Shown here: positions 8,710 through 17,398 of the stretch, one piece after another
Position numbering within the stretch: position 1 is the stretch's first letter
Layout: every line of letters begins with the position of its first letter
NCBI GenBank assembly: GCA_045642025.1
Contig: JAZUIB010000035.1
Location: 1-30,849 of the forward strand
DNA from: Equadaptatus sp045642025
GTDB lineage: Bacteria > Synergistota > Synergistia > Synergistales > Synergistaceae
Length of the DNA: 30,849 nt
Direction of reading: 5' to 3'
The notes under the pieces: model-generated
Databases searched by the model: none
What the model saw: the letters and a program-made list of their open reading frames with translations, nothing else
Told to the model about the DNA's origin: nothing
Made by a program: the position numbers and the translations under genes

Positions 8710-10311
8710 ATGCTGATAAACTTTTTCCCTTTGCCTGTATTTACGGTTTTTCTGCTCTGTTTCGGCAGTCTTTTGTTTTTATGTTTTAAATTATATGCAA
8801 ATTTTACCGATTTTTCCGGAGGACTGCTTAAGTTTCCCGGCAATGTGCCGCTTAAATTGTCCAAAATAATATTTATTGTTTTTCTCGGTTTAAATTTCAT
8901 TTTAGTACTGTTGGCACTTTTATTTTACAAGACAGAAGTTTTGTCAGCCATTCCTGTAGTGGCAGACAACGTGACCGACACGCTCAGAGGCGGAGATGAC
9001 CTTGGCGATGGCAGAAGTTATTTTGTCGATGCCCTTTCAGCGTGGGCGGTTCTTTTTGCCGCACTTGCAGCAGTGGTAATATCCCTTAAAGCTATGTCTG
9101 ACAAAGTATCTGTTATATCTCAGCAGAAAATGGCGGCAATTTTGCTTGTTCTCGCCTCTGTTGAAGGTGTTTATTATTCCAACAGCCTGTTTAGTATGTA
9201 TTTCTTCATTATACTTTCCCAGTTTGCTTCTTATGGGCTATATAAGCATACCTCAGTCCGCAGTAAAAACGTTATGAGTCTATTCCTTCACCACCTTTCA
9301 AGAATTGTTTCTATGGTACTGCTTCTTGCCGGTATTATCCTGCTCGGCGCAAAATACGGTTCATCGTTAACTCGCCTAATCGCATGTAAGATAGAAATAG
9401 GCACCTATGAAAAAATTACATTTACACTGATTTTTGCACCGCTGTTGGCATTTTTCCTCAGACCTGTATCACACACAAATGACCCTGTTTACCGCTCATT
9501 CTTTATAATGCGCTGTCAGGCAGTTTTTTATGTTATTATCAGAATAGTATTTTCAACAATGGGCGCTTCTTCCGGACTTGAAAAAGTGCCCCTTATGCTT
9601 ATAGCTGCAGGCTGTCTTACATTGCTTGTTTCAGTACTTATGATAATTGCGTCTGATAACCCTAGTAAACAGGCTTCATTCCTTGATTTGTTTGCAAAAG
9701 GCTTTTTGGTTGTCTCTGCAGGAATAGGATATTATGGATGTTTCAGCGCTGACGGACTTGCGCAGTATGGTTTTACCGCACTTGAGTGTATGTCTGCTCT
9801 CTGGCTGCTTTATCTTCCTGTATCTTCCGCATTATCTATTGCTTCAGCCCAGCTTGAACGCGAAGATAAAGACGGAATTGCATTGTACAAAAGAGGCGGT
9901 ATGGTTAGTCTTATGCCATTTGTAATGTTTGTAATATTCTTTGCAATCTTCGCTTTGTGCGGTATGGCGCCTTTTGTCACTTATCCGTTTTTGCAGCTGC
10001 TCTACAGGTGTTCAAATTTTGTCTGCCCGTTCCTTGCTGCTTATTTGGTTATAGTTAATATAGCAGTTTTCTTTGTTACGCTCTACGAAATTGCCACAAT
10101 TGCTTTTGGTAAGGCATGGACACAGGAAGATAAAAAAGATTCTCCGGCAAGAGATACTGAAATAACACTAACCACAGGAATTTTGCTACTATGGATTATA
10201 ATTTTGTCTTTTACCCCTGGAATATTGCTCAGAAAAATCGCAGCGCCTTCCGTAGAAGCACTTATGAACACAGGCTATTCGATAAATGTAATTGAGGAGG
10301 CTGGCAAATGA
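8710..10311 (+). CDS. Divergent NuoL/NuoN/HyfB-like antiporter-type membrane subunit
   Basis: The 533-residue, very hydrophobic protein has about 14 predicted membrane helices. Several segments echo the proton-pumping antiporter-like subunits of complex I, Mrp antiporters and group 4 hydrogenases. These are YFVDALSAWAVLF (about 104-116), NSLFSMYFFIILSQFASY (about 157-174), and a C-terminal RGGMVSLMPFVMF followed by FALCGMAPF, which corresponds to the family's L-A-G-x-P-P. The usual helix Glu (WEL), the Lys of the L-x-K-A-G helix and the His/Lys of the later helix are not apparent in those positions, so ion translocation is doubtful. Start at ATG 8710, six bases after GGAGGA. It overlaps the next gene by four bases. 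Family placement is by eye and moderately sure. Confidence 0.6.
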   Translation: MLINFFPLPVFTVFLLCFGSLLFLCFKLYANFTDFSGGLLKFPGNVPLKLSKIIFIVFLGLNFILVLLALLFYKTEVLSAIPVVADNVTDTLRGGDDLGDGRSYFVDALSAWAVLFAALAAVVISLKAMSDKVSVISQQKMAAILLVLASVEGVYYSNSLFSMYFFIILSQFASYGLYKHTSVRSKNVMSLFLHHLSRIVSMVLLLAGIILLGAKYGSSLTRLIACKIEIGTYEKITFTLIFAPLLAFFLRPVSHTNDPVYRSFFIMRCQAVFYVIIRIVFSTMGASSGLEKVPLMLIAAGCLTLLVSVLMIIASDNPSKQASFLDLFAKGFLVVSAGIGYYGCFSADGLAQYGFTALECMSALWLLYLPVSSALSIASAQLEREDKDGIALYKRGGMVSLMPFVMFVIFFAIFALCGMAPFVTYPFLQLLYRCSNFVCPFLAAYLVIVNIAVFFVTLYEIATIAFGKAWTQEDKKDSPARDTEITLTTGILLLWIIILSFTPGILLRKIAAPSVEALMNTGYSINVIEEAGK

Positions 10312-10601
10312 TTACCAGTGTTTCTTTATCCGGTTTTATATGGACGCCTTTCTTGTGGATATTTGTTGTTCTCATAGCGTTGCTGGCAGTTGCGTATCTA
10401 TGCCATTTCTTTGATAGCAGTGCTGAAAATGAAATTGATATACGTGAGAAAAGTAAAGCCGATGAAAACGAAATTATAAATGATGACACGGCATTATTTG
10501 CAAAGAAATATCTTAATATATGGATGGACAATGACTATAAATATGTCATGCTGCCGCTTATATTTGTGTTTGCCTGTATGACCATCCTGCTGACGGAGTA
10601 G
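10308..10601 (+). CDS. Small two-helix membrane protein of unknown function
   Basis: I do not recognise this 97-residue protein. It has a hydrophobic helix at about 11-31, a charged Asp/Glu/Lys-rich central part (about 36-75) and a second helix at about 78-95. The arrangement suggests both ends in the membrane and a soluble loop. It starts on the ATGA overlap with the antiporter-like gene and ends four bases before the NuoH-like gene, so it is very likely a subunit or assembly partner of the same complex. NuoK and MrpC are of similar length but have three helices. Confidence 0.7.
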   Translation: MITSVSLSGFIWTPFLWIFVVLIALLAVAYLCHFFDSSAENEIDIREKSKADENEIINDDTALFAKKYLNIWMDNDYKYVMLPLIFVFACMTILLTE

Positions 10602-10605
10602 AATT

Positions 10606-11616
10606 ATGAGTATTCTTTATATGTTTCTCAGGTACCCGCTTTTAATGGTAACGATACTGATATGGCTCGGACTTATTATGCTGACAGAGCACTGTTATAC
10701 AATACTTGTGCATGTACTGCTTAAAAAGCGTAAAGAGAATATGTATCGCAAAATTTATAAATTTTACTTTGCAAATTACAGCCTTCCTGAACAGGGATAC
10801 AGGAAAACGGTTATTTTTACACTTGCTCTTGCATTTGCCCTATTCTGCTCAATTTTTGCATGTGTACCGTTCGGAATAGGGGTGCCTATAATAGAAAACG
10901 GCGGAGACTTGCTCCAGATGCTTTTTGCAATAATTTTATCTGTGGGCTGTGTTTTTATATCACTTGAAGCACTTAACTTCAGTGATAAAAAAATTGTTTT
11001 CAAAAAACTTATTGTTACCGTAGCACGTCTATATATACCGTTTGCGGCATGTATAATTTCGATTGCATCATACTTGAAAACAATAGGTGTGGCAGGGGAC
11101 TCTTTCAGTCTGGCTCTGCTTACTGAAACTACTCCGTATTATGCAATGCATACAACAGGTATTGCAGGTCTTATTTTATTTGGATTTATTATTTTCAGTC
11201 AGGTTTATTCAGAAGACAAAGCTCCAGGAGAGGACTGCATGCTTATTTCTGTTAACGATATGCCGGATTTTTCTGGCAAGACACGATTTATACTGCAGCT
11301 TTGGAGTCTCTGTATTCCATATTTTGTTATATTGCTGATAGAAGAAATTTTCTTCCCGTGGAAATTCGTTGTACAGACACAGAGAGGGCCTCTGATTGCA
11401 ATGCTTATCAGTCTTGCCGGAGTCGTTCTTTTCTGGGCTGGAGCTGTTGTTATCAGAATACTTATAGTCGGTCCATGCTGGTGGCTGATGCATATCATTA
11501 AGACACATGTTCCTGCTAAAGTGTATTTTTTAATTCTTCCCCTGCTGACGTTTATTGCCATGTGGCTTGTATTCTATGACAGCATTAATGTCGCGGCGGA
11601 AATGATTGCATATTAA
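10606..11616 (+). CDS. NuoH/EchB-like membrane subunit (respiratory complex I subunit 1 family)
   Basis: The 336-residue protein with about eight membrane helices matches NuoH in length and topology. The best marker is a loop after helix 5 (about 205-240) that reads YSEDKAPGEDCML and then DFSGKTRFILQLW, resembling the NuoH/EchB stretch that ends E-Y/F-S-G and leads into a helix. In the true family this loop contacts the quinone or hydrogenase module. The acidic residues that NuoH uses there are only partly present (Glu-Asp, Asp). It begins four bases after the 97-residue gene and precedes glnS by 33 bases. Assignment to the superfamily is moderately sure; function is unknown without a peripheral arm. 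Confidence 0.6.
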   Translation: MSILYMFLRYPLLMVTILIWLGLIMLTEHCYTILVHVLLKKRKENMYRKIYKFYFANYSLPEQGYRKTVIFTLALAFALFCSIFACVPFGIGVPIIENGGDLLQMLFAIILSVGCVFISLEALNFSDKKIVFKKLIVTVARLYIPFAACIISIASYLKTIGVAGDSFSLALLTETTPYYAMHTTGIAGLILFGFIIFSQVYSEDKAPGEDCMLISVNDMPDFSGKTRFILQLWSLCIPYFVILLIEEIFFPWKFVVQTQRGPLIAMLISLAGVVLFWAGAVVIRILIVGPCWWLMHIIKTHVPAKVYFLILPLLTFIAMWLVFYDSINVAAEMIAY

Positions 11617-11649
11617 GAATAACTGTAAGCACAACGGAGGTATTTCGTT

Positions 11650-13323
11650 ATGGAAGCCAAAAAGTTAAATTTTATTGAGGAAATAGTAGCAGGAGATCTT
11701 GACAGCAAAAAAATATCAAAAGTCATTACGCGTTTTCCGCCGGAGCCTAACGGCTATCTGCACATCGGTCACGCAAAATCCATATGCCTTAATTTCGGTA
11801 TAGCAGAAGAATTTAACGGATGCTGCAATCTGCGTTTTGACGATACAAATCCCGCCAAAGAAGAAACAGAATACGTTGAAGCTATACAGAAAGATTTGAC
11901 ATGGCTTGGTTTTAAATGGACAAAACTTTGTTATGCTTCAGACTACTTTGAGCAGTTTTACGCATGGGCTATAGACCTCATCAAGGCAGGCAAGGCTTAT
12001 GTAGACAGTCAGAATGCTGAAGAAATCAGACTTGGCAGGGGCACACTTACAAAACCTGGAATAGAATCTCCGTACAGAAATCGTTCTGTTGAGGAAAATC
12101 TTGAACTTTTTGATAGAATGACCCGAGGAGAATTTGAAGAAGGATCATGCGTGCTTCGTGCGAAAATTGATATGGCAAGCAGCAATATGAATCTTCGTGA
12201 CCCTGTAATGTACCGTATACTCAAGCGTTCACATCACAGAACCGGCAGCAAATGGAATATTTATCCTATGTATGATTTTGCGCATGGTTTTGAAGATGCC
12301 ATAGAAGGTGTTACTCATTCAATCTGCACCCTTGAGTTTCAGGACCACAGACCTCTTTATGACTGGTTTATTGCAAATGTAGACACACCGCATATACCGC
12401 ACCAGTATGAATTTGCAAGGCTTAATCTCACCTATACTGTAATGAGTAAACGTAAACTGCTTGAACTTGTCACGTTAGGTATAGTTTCAGGCTGGGATGA
12501 CCCTCGTATGCCTACAATTTCAGGCTTCAGACGCCGCGGATACACTGCGGCTTCAATACGTCGCTTCTGCAAAGAGGTTGGTGTCGCTAAATCAGACAGC
12601 ATGGTTGAAATTGAACTGCTTCAGCACTGTCTCCGCGAAGAACTTAACAAAACTGCGCCCAGAAGAATGGCAGTTCTTAAGCCTCTTAGGGTTGTGCTTG
12701 ACAACTGGCCGGAGAAGTTTGTCGACGAACTTCCGGCTGAAAACAATCCGGAAGACGAAACAGCGGGCAGTCGTACAGTTAAAATCGGCAAAGTTGTTTA
12801 CATCGAAAGAGAAGACTTTATGGAAGAGCCGCCGAAGAAATTTTTCCGCCTTGCGCCAGGTGCAGAAGTACGTCTCAAACACGCATATCTTATCAAGTGC
12901 ACAGACGTTGTTAAAGACGCGAACGGTGAAATCACAGAGCTTCACTGCACCGTTGACATGGAGAGCCGCGGTGGAGAAGCTCCCGATGGCCGCCGCGTAA
13001 AAGGTACACTCAACTGGGTGTGGGAAGGCGACGCAGTCAAAGCAAAAATTAATCTCTATGACCATCTTTTTACAATCAGAGACCTTGGCAGCATGGAGGA
13101 GGGCAAGGATTACAAAGACTATCTCAATCCGAACTCACTTGTTGTTGCCGAAAACGCGTTTGTAGAGCCTTCTCTTGCAGAAGCACAGCCGCTTGATAAA
13201 TTCCAATTCCTGCGTCACGGTTATTTCTGCGCGGACAAAGAAACGACAAAAGAAAAGCCTGTGTTTAACCTTGCCGTAACGCTTAAAGATTCCTGGGGCA
13301 AAGAAATTAAGAAACAACAATAA
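11650..13323 (+). CDS. glnS: Glutamine--tRNA ligase (GlnRS)
   Basis: This class I aminoacyl-tRNA synthetase charges tRNA-Gln directly. The 557-residue protein has RFPPEPNGYLHIGHAKS with HIGH at 38-41. It has the GlnRS-specific TDFRD-like DTNPAKE region, and VMSKRKL near 263-269 as the KMSKS loop. The two C-terminal anticodon-binding beta barrels are complete (about 340-557). GGAGG precedes the ATG. GlnRS is patchily distributed outside Gammaproteobacteria, where its spread is credited to transfer; its presence means this organism need not rely on the GatCAB route for Gln-tRNA. It may be partly read from the upstream membrane genes, as no terminator lies between them. Confidence 0.96.
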   Translation: MEAKKLNFIEEIVAGDLDSKKISKVITRFPPEPNGYLHIGHAKSICLNFGIAEEFNGCCNLRFDDTNPAKEETEYVEAIQKDLTWLGFKWTKLCYASDYFEQFYAWAIDLIKAGKAYVDSQNAEEIRLGRGTLTKPGIESPYRNRSVEENLELFDRMTRGEFEEGSCVLRAKIDMASSNMNLRDPVMYRILKRSHHRTGSKWNIYPMYDFAHGFEDAIEGVTHSICTLEFQDHRPLYDWFIANVDTPHIPHQYEFARLNLTYTVMSKRKLLELVTLGIVSGWDDPRMPTISGFRRRGYTAASIRRFCKEVGVAKSDSMVEIELLQHCLREELNKTAPRRMAVLKPLRVVLDNWPEKFVDELPAENNPEDETAGSRTVKIGKVVYIEREDFMEEPPKKFFRLAPGAEVRLKHAYLIKCTDVVKDANGEITELHCTVDMESRGGEAPDGRRVKGTLNWVWEGDAVKAKINLYDHLFTIRDLGSMEEGKDYKDYLNPNSLVVAENAFVEPSLAEAQPLDKFQFLRHGYFCADKETTKEKPVFNLAVTLKDSWGKEIKKQQ

Positions 13324-13410
13324 GTAACAAGCACTAAATATTAGACAACTGGCAGAAGAAAAGAATTTTTAGAAGGCGCTGAGTCCAAGTTTCCTAAATA
13401 GCTAAATATC

Positions 13411-13448
13411 AAAAAACATTCTCCGCTAATTAGCGGAGAATGTTTTTT
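13411..13448. terminator. Bidirectional terminator between glnS and the ABC operon
   Basis: A 38-base perfect palindrome with core CTCCGCTAAT/ATTAGCGGAG, flanked by A6 on the left and T6 on the right. It gives a stable hairpin with a U-tract on either strand, which suits the convergent genes that end on both sides. Confidence 0.93.
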
Positions 13449-13464
13449 GTAAGGTAATGAACTT

Positions 13465-14535
13465 TTATTCGTTCATCTGATACCAGAAGGGGCGGAGGAA
13501 TTTAATACAGCAGCCTTGCTCAACTTCAGGTCCCAGATCTCTTCTGCTCGTCTGTACTCGAACTTCTTGGTCGCCGACTTGGATAAGGTAGTCAACAACT
13601 TCGCCGAGGAAAGCCTTGCGTACAACGTAGCCGCGGACACCGTCAGGATCGCTTTCTGACGTGAATTTAATTTCTGTCGGGCGGCTTGCGAGGTTGAAAA
13701 TGTCTTCGCTATTCATTCGTGCGGGGATTGCAAGCGATGCCGGCAGAGCAAGCTCTGAGCCTGTAATATAGGCACTATCACCGCGCCAGTGCACGTTTGT
13801 GAAGTTTGAAACACCGATGAAGCTGAAAACAAATTTGTTTGCAGGGTTGTTGTAAATATTCAGCGGTGTATCGACCTGCTGCATAACGCCGAGTTTCATG
13901 ACAAGTATTCTGTCTGAAAGCGCCATGGCTTCCGACTGATCGTGCGTAACGTAAATGATAGAGAAGCCGTATTTATTCTGCAGTTCTTTGATTTCAAAGC
14001 GCATTTCTTCTCTGAGGTGCGGGTCAAGTGAAGAAAGTGGCTCGTCAAGAAGCATAACGTCGGGGTTTATTGCAAGAGCACGCGCAAGCGCGACACGCTG
14101 TTTGCCGCCGCCGGAAAGATCTGCAGGACTGTCATTTGCCGAATCAATAAGGTTTGTAGAGGTCAAAGCATCTTTTGTGCGGCGTTCTATCTCAGATTTC
14201 TCAAGTTTTCTGAGACGCAGCGGGAATGCGATGTTCTCATAGATGCTCATGTGCGGCCACACTGCAAATGCCTGGAAAACCATTCCGAAATTCCGGTCTT
14301 CAGGCGGTGTGTAGTGATGTTTTTTCGGTGACGAGAAAAGTCTGTCTCCTACCCATACTTCACCGTCAGTGAGATCTTCAAAGCCTGCAACCATACGAAG
14401 CGTTGTGGTTTTGCCGCAGCCGGAAGGTCCGAGCATGGAGAAACATTCGCCCTTGTCGATATTAAGGTTAAGATGATTGACTGCGGTAACATCTCCAAAA
14501 CGTCTTGTGACGTCTATTAAACGGACAAAGGACAT
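13465..14535 (-). CDS. ABC transporter ATPase (second ATPase of FbpC/PotA type)
   Basis: This cytoplasmic nucleotide-binding subunit has Walker A GPSGCGKTTTLR (about 35-46), Q-loop FQAFAVWPH, signature LSGGGKQRVALARAL, Walker B VMLLDEPLSSLD and the switch His in VTHDQSEAM. A C-terminal TOBE-like domain follows. The signature has GGK where its partner has GQQ. Length is 356 residues from ATG 14535, which has AGGTG seven bases upstream; a GTG at 14544 is also in frame. It starts one base after the permease stop. As the operon encodes a second, different ATPase, the two may form a heterodimer. Confidence 0.88.
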   Translation of the reverse strand: MSFVRLIDVTRRFGDVTAVNHLNLNIDKGECFSMLGPSGCGKTTTLRMVAGFEDLTDGEVWVGDRLFSSPKKHHYTPPEDRNFGMVFQAFAVWPHMSIYENIAFPLRLRKLEKSEIERRTKDALTSTNLIDSANDSPADLSGGGKQRVALARALAINPDVMLLDEPLSSLDPHLREEMRFEIKELQNKYGFSIIYVTHDQSEAMALSDRILVMKLGVMQQVDTPLNIYNNPANKFVFSFIGVSNFTNVHWRGDSAYITGSELALPASLAIPARMNSEDIFNLASRPTEIKFTSESDPDGVRGYVVRKAFLGEVVDYLIQVGDQEVRVQTSRRDLGPEVEQGCCIKFLRPFWYQMNE

Positions 14536-14536
14536 A

Positions 14537-16228
14537 TTAATCACCTGCTTTCTTGGTTATGCGGTTAATGATTGACTGACAGATAACGATGAGAATAAGT
14601 GCTATACCTGCCAAAGCAGCGGACATAACCGTTTCGCCGTCTTCGTTCAGCGTATAAATCGCAACGCCGATGGTTCTTGTCGTAGGCGCGTAAAGCATAA
14701 TTGAAACTGTGAGCTCACGAAGCGCGGGGAGAAAAATAAGGAAGAACGCGCTAATCATGCCCGGACGCACAAGCGGTATGACAATGTCTTTGAGCGACTG
14801 CCACATCGTTGCTCCGCAGGAACGAGATGCTTCCATAAGAGAGTCGTGAACCTGTTCGAGCGCTGCCGTGTTAGCGCGCAGCGAGAATGCCATATAACGC
14901 GCGATGTAGGCGACAAGGATAATCCATACCGTATTGTAAAGGTTTATCTTAAACTTGCCGCTCCAGGCAAGGATAACGCCGAGGGCGATAACAGACCCGG
15001 GGACAGAGAAAGGAAGCATTCCGAGGAATTCGAGGATGCTCTTTCCGCGCACCTTCATCTTTACGATGACGTAGGAAATCATAACGCCGGCGAACATTGT
15101 AATTGCCGCAGCGGCAAGACCGAGCGAAAGGCTGTTGAAGATCGCGTCCTTCGTTACGTCATATTCAGTCAGTATGTACTTGTAGTTGGCAAGCGACATG
15201 TTTTCCCATGTCAAAGGCACACCGTATGTGTCAACAGAGCCGACCATGAAGATGATGACTGTCGGAAGAATAATCGTAAAGCCTATATAAGCAAGGCAGA
15301 AGATAAGAAGCGGATAACGGAGACCGCGGAGTTTTAGTTCCATAGGTCTGAACGATTTTCCGCCGATAATTTGATAATGTCCCTTGCTGAGTATTTTCTG
15401 TTGTGCCCAGATAATCGCGGCTGCCGTTACGACCAAAACAGTCGAAAGAACAGCGCCTGTGCGTATAGATGTGAACGATCCGGCGCTCTGATGAATCTTT
15501 TCGTAGATAAGTGTCGGAATGTTGTAAATACCCTGTTCAATACCAAGAACTGCGACAGTTCCGAAATGCGCCATGGAATAGAGCATTATAAGAAGCGCGC
15601 CGGACATAATTGAGGGCAGAACAAGCGGTATTGTGATTTTGCGGGTAATCGTGAAAAGCCCTGCGCCTGAAATTCTTGCGGATTCTTCAAGCGTAGGGTC
15701 CATGCGTTCAAGAGCGCCGCAGACCTGAATGAAAACAAATGGGAACAGATACATTACCTCGACAAGACTGATGCCGAGATAACTGTAAATGTTAAATACT
15801 GGGTGATCCAGGCCGAAAGTATTCATAAAGAATTTGTTGATGTAGCCTGCGTTAGGAGAAAGTAGCATTTTCCACGCAAGAGCTCCGATGAATGAAGGGA
15901 GCATAAACGGAACGAGGAAAAGGCTCTTCATGAATTTTTTGAAAGGCAGGTCTGTACGTGTAACAAGCCATGCGAAGAAAGTTCCGACTATTGTGGAACC
16001 AAGAGTTGTCATACTTGCAATGAGCAGTGAATTTTTCAACGCTTGAAAAGTATCAGGCTTAGTCAAAACAGCGATAAAGTCTTTGCTATTGAATTTGCCT
16101 TCAACGAAAAACGCGTTGAAAAGTATAAGCAAGACCGGCCATGCGACAAATACGACAAGGATGGCTATAGCGAGGAAAAGAATGATATGAGCAACGCCGA
16201 AACTGCTCTCTTTTTTAATAGTACTCAT
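14537..16228 (-). CDS. Fused ABC permease, FbpB/ThiP type
   Basis: The 563-residue inner-membrane protein has two homologous permease halves of about six helices each. Each half has the EAA coupling loop: EESARISGAGLFTITRKITI (about 183-202) and MEASRSCGATMWQSLKDIVI (about 461-480). Single-chain permeases of this kind serve ferric iron, thiamine and some phosphonate importers. The two loops are clearly different, which fits contact with two different ATPases. It starts on a one-base overlap (TAATG) with the first ATPase gene, with GGAGG inside that gene. Confidence 0.9.
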   Translation of the reverse strand: MSTIKKESSFGVAHIILFLAIAILVVFVAWPVLLILFNAFFVEGKFNSKDFIAVLTKPDTFQALKNSLLIASMTTLGSTIVGTFFAWLVTRTDLPFKKFMKSLFLVPFMLPSFIGALAWKMLLSPNAGYINKFFMNTFGLDHPVFNIYSYLGISLVEVMYLFPFVFIQVCGALERMDPTLEESARISGAGLFTITRKITIPLVLPSIMSGALLIMLYSMAHFGTVAVLGIEQGIYNIPTLIYEKIHQSAGSFTSIRTGAVLSTVLVVTAAAIIWAQQKILSKGHYQIIGGKSFRPMELKLRGLRYPLLIFCLAYIGFTIILPTVIIFMVGSVDTYGVPLTWENMSLANYKYILTEYDVTKDAIFNSLSLGLAAAAITMFAGVMISYVIVKMKVRGKSILEFLGMLPFSVPGSVIALGVILAWSGKFKINLYNTVWIILVAYIARYMAFSLRANTAALEQVHDSLMEASRSCGATMWQSLKDIVIPLVRPGMISAFFLIFLPALRELTVSIMLYAPTTRTIGVAIYTLNEDGETVMSAALAGIALILIVICQSIINRITKKAGD

Positions 16229-17322
16229 TATTCTTCTGCCTCCTTAAGCTGTGCCGAGTCAAACCAATGCAGCGCGCGGAATTCGATGTATATATCATCG
16301 CCCTCTTCGAACATGAGGTCGCTGCTGATTGCTTCGTGAGTTACAACCTCTGTGCGGAGAGTCTCTCCATCGAGGTCAATTGCGTAGTCCATTGTTGTGC
16401 CGAGAAAGTTAGCTCTGTGAACTGTGCCTTTTAAGCCGCGTCCCTCTTTGTTGATAGCAACGTCTGACGGACGGAACCCTACGACCCATTCATGTCCGCA
16501 GTTAGTTGCAGGCGCGTTCAGTGTGATCTCTTGAGTGCCATTGCCAACATAGAAACTGCCGTTTTCTTCGCGTATTTTAATGAAATTGGCTATACCCATA
16601 AATTTAAAGACAAAAAGGTCTGCCGGATGTTCGAAAATTTCAAACGGTGTGCCTATCTGGCGGATTTTGCCCTGCTTGTCCATGATTGCGATGCGGTCGG
16701 AAATAGCAAGGGCAACCTCTTGGTCGTGGGTAACATAAAGAACTGTGATGCCGAATTTACGCTGAAGGGCCTTAATTTCAAAGCGCATTTCCTCTCTGAG
16801 GTTCGCGTCGAGGTTGCTGAGCGGCTCATCAAGGAGCATGACCGATGGGTCTGCGACAAGGGCTCTTGCAAGAGCTACACGCTGCTGCTGACCGCCTGAA
16901 AGTTCTGAAGGAAGACGCTTGTCAAGCCCTTCCATGCCTACGACTTCAATCATACGTCTAACGAGCCTGTCAATTTCGTCCTTTGGACGTTTTTCCATTT
17001 TAAGCGGATATGCGATATTTTGATAAACCGTCATGTGCGGCCATACCGCGTAATCCTGAAAAACAATGCCGAGCGTGCGGCGCTCAGGGGCTATATACGC
17101 GCCTGTCTCGCTATCCGCGACGACAATGTTGTCTATTTCAATTTTGCCTGCGTCAGGGACATCATGACCTGCTATAAGTCTGATGAGAACTGTTTTGCCG
17201 CAGCCGGAGGGACCAAGCAGTGTAAAACATTCGCCTTTTGCAATATCAAGGCTGAGATTCTCATGCACCTTGTGTTTGCCGTAAGACTTGTCCACTCCTT
17301 TTATACTGATAATATTTTCCAT
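16228..17322 (-). CDS. ABC transporter ATPase (first ATPase of FbpC/PotA type)
   Basis: The 364-residue ATPase has Walker A GPSGCGKTVLIR (37-48), Q-loop FQDYAVWPHM, canonical signature LSGGQQQRVALARAL, Walker B VMLLDEPLSNLD and VTHDQEVAL with the switch His. The C-terminal part has a TOBE-like fold (VGFRPSDVAI, then RANFLGTTMDYAI). GGAGG is seven bases before the ATG. The closely matched PHLREEMRFEIKELQ / ANLREEMRFEIKALQ stretches in the two ATPases suggest an old duplication within the operon. Confidence 0.9.
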   Translation of the reverse strand: MENIISIKGVDKSYGKHKVHENLSLDIAKGECFTLLGPSGCGKTVLIRLIAGHDVPDAGKIEIDNIVVADSETGAYIAPERRTLGIVFQDYAVWPHMTVYQNIAYPLKMEKRPKDEIDRLVRRMIEVVGMEGLDKRLPSELSGGQQQRVALARALVADPSVMLLDEPLSNLDANLREEMRFEIKALQRKFGITVLYVTHDQEVALAISDRIAIMDKQGKIRQIGTPFEIFEHPADLFVFKFMGIANFIKIREENGSFYVGNGTQEITLNAPATNCGHEWVVGFRPSDVAINKEGRGLKGTVHRANFLGTTMDYAIDLDGETLRTEVVTHEAISSDLMFEEGDDIYIEFRALHWFDSAQLKEAEE

Positions 17323-17351
17323 ATCCAGTCCTCCTGAAGATTAAATCAAAA

Positions 17352-17381
17352 GGCAGAACGGGAATAAATTCCCATTCTGCC
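17352..17381 (-). terminator. Hairpin between binding-protein and transporter genes
   Basis: GGCAGAA/TTCTGCC and GGGAAT/ATTCCC form a 13-bp stem with one mismatch and a two-base loop. Read on the minus strand it is followed by TTTTGATTT. It lies in the 76-base gap after the binding-protein stop. It probably works as a partial terminator or 3'-end stabiliser that gives more binding protein than transporter. Confidence 0.7.
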
Positions 17382-17398
17382 GGTAAAACAGTTTGAAA

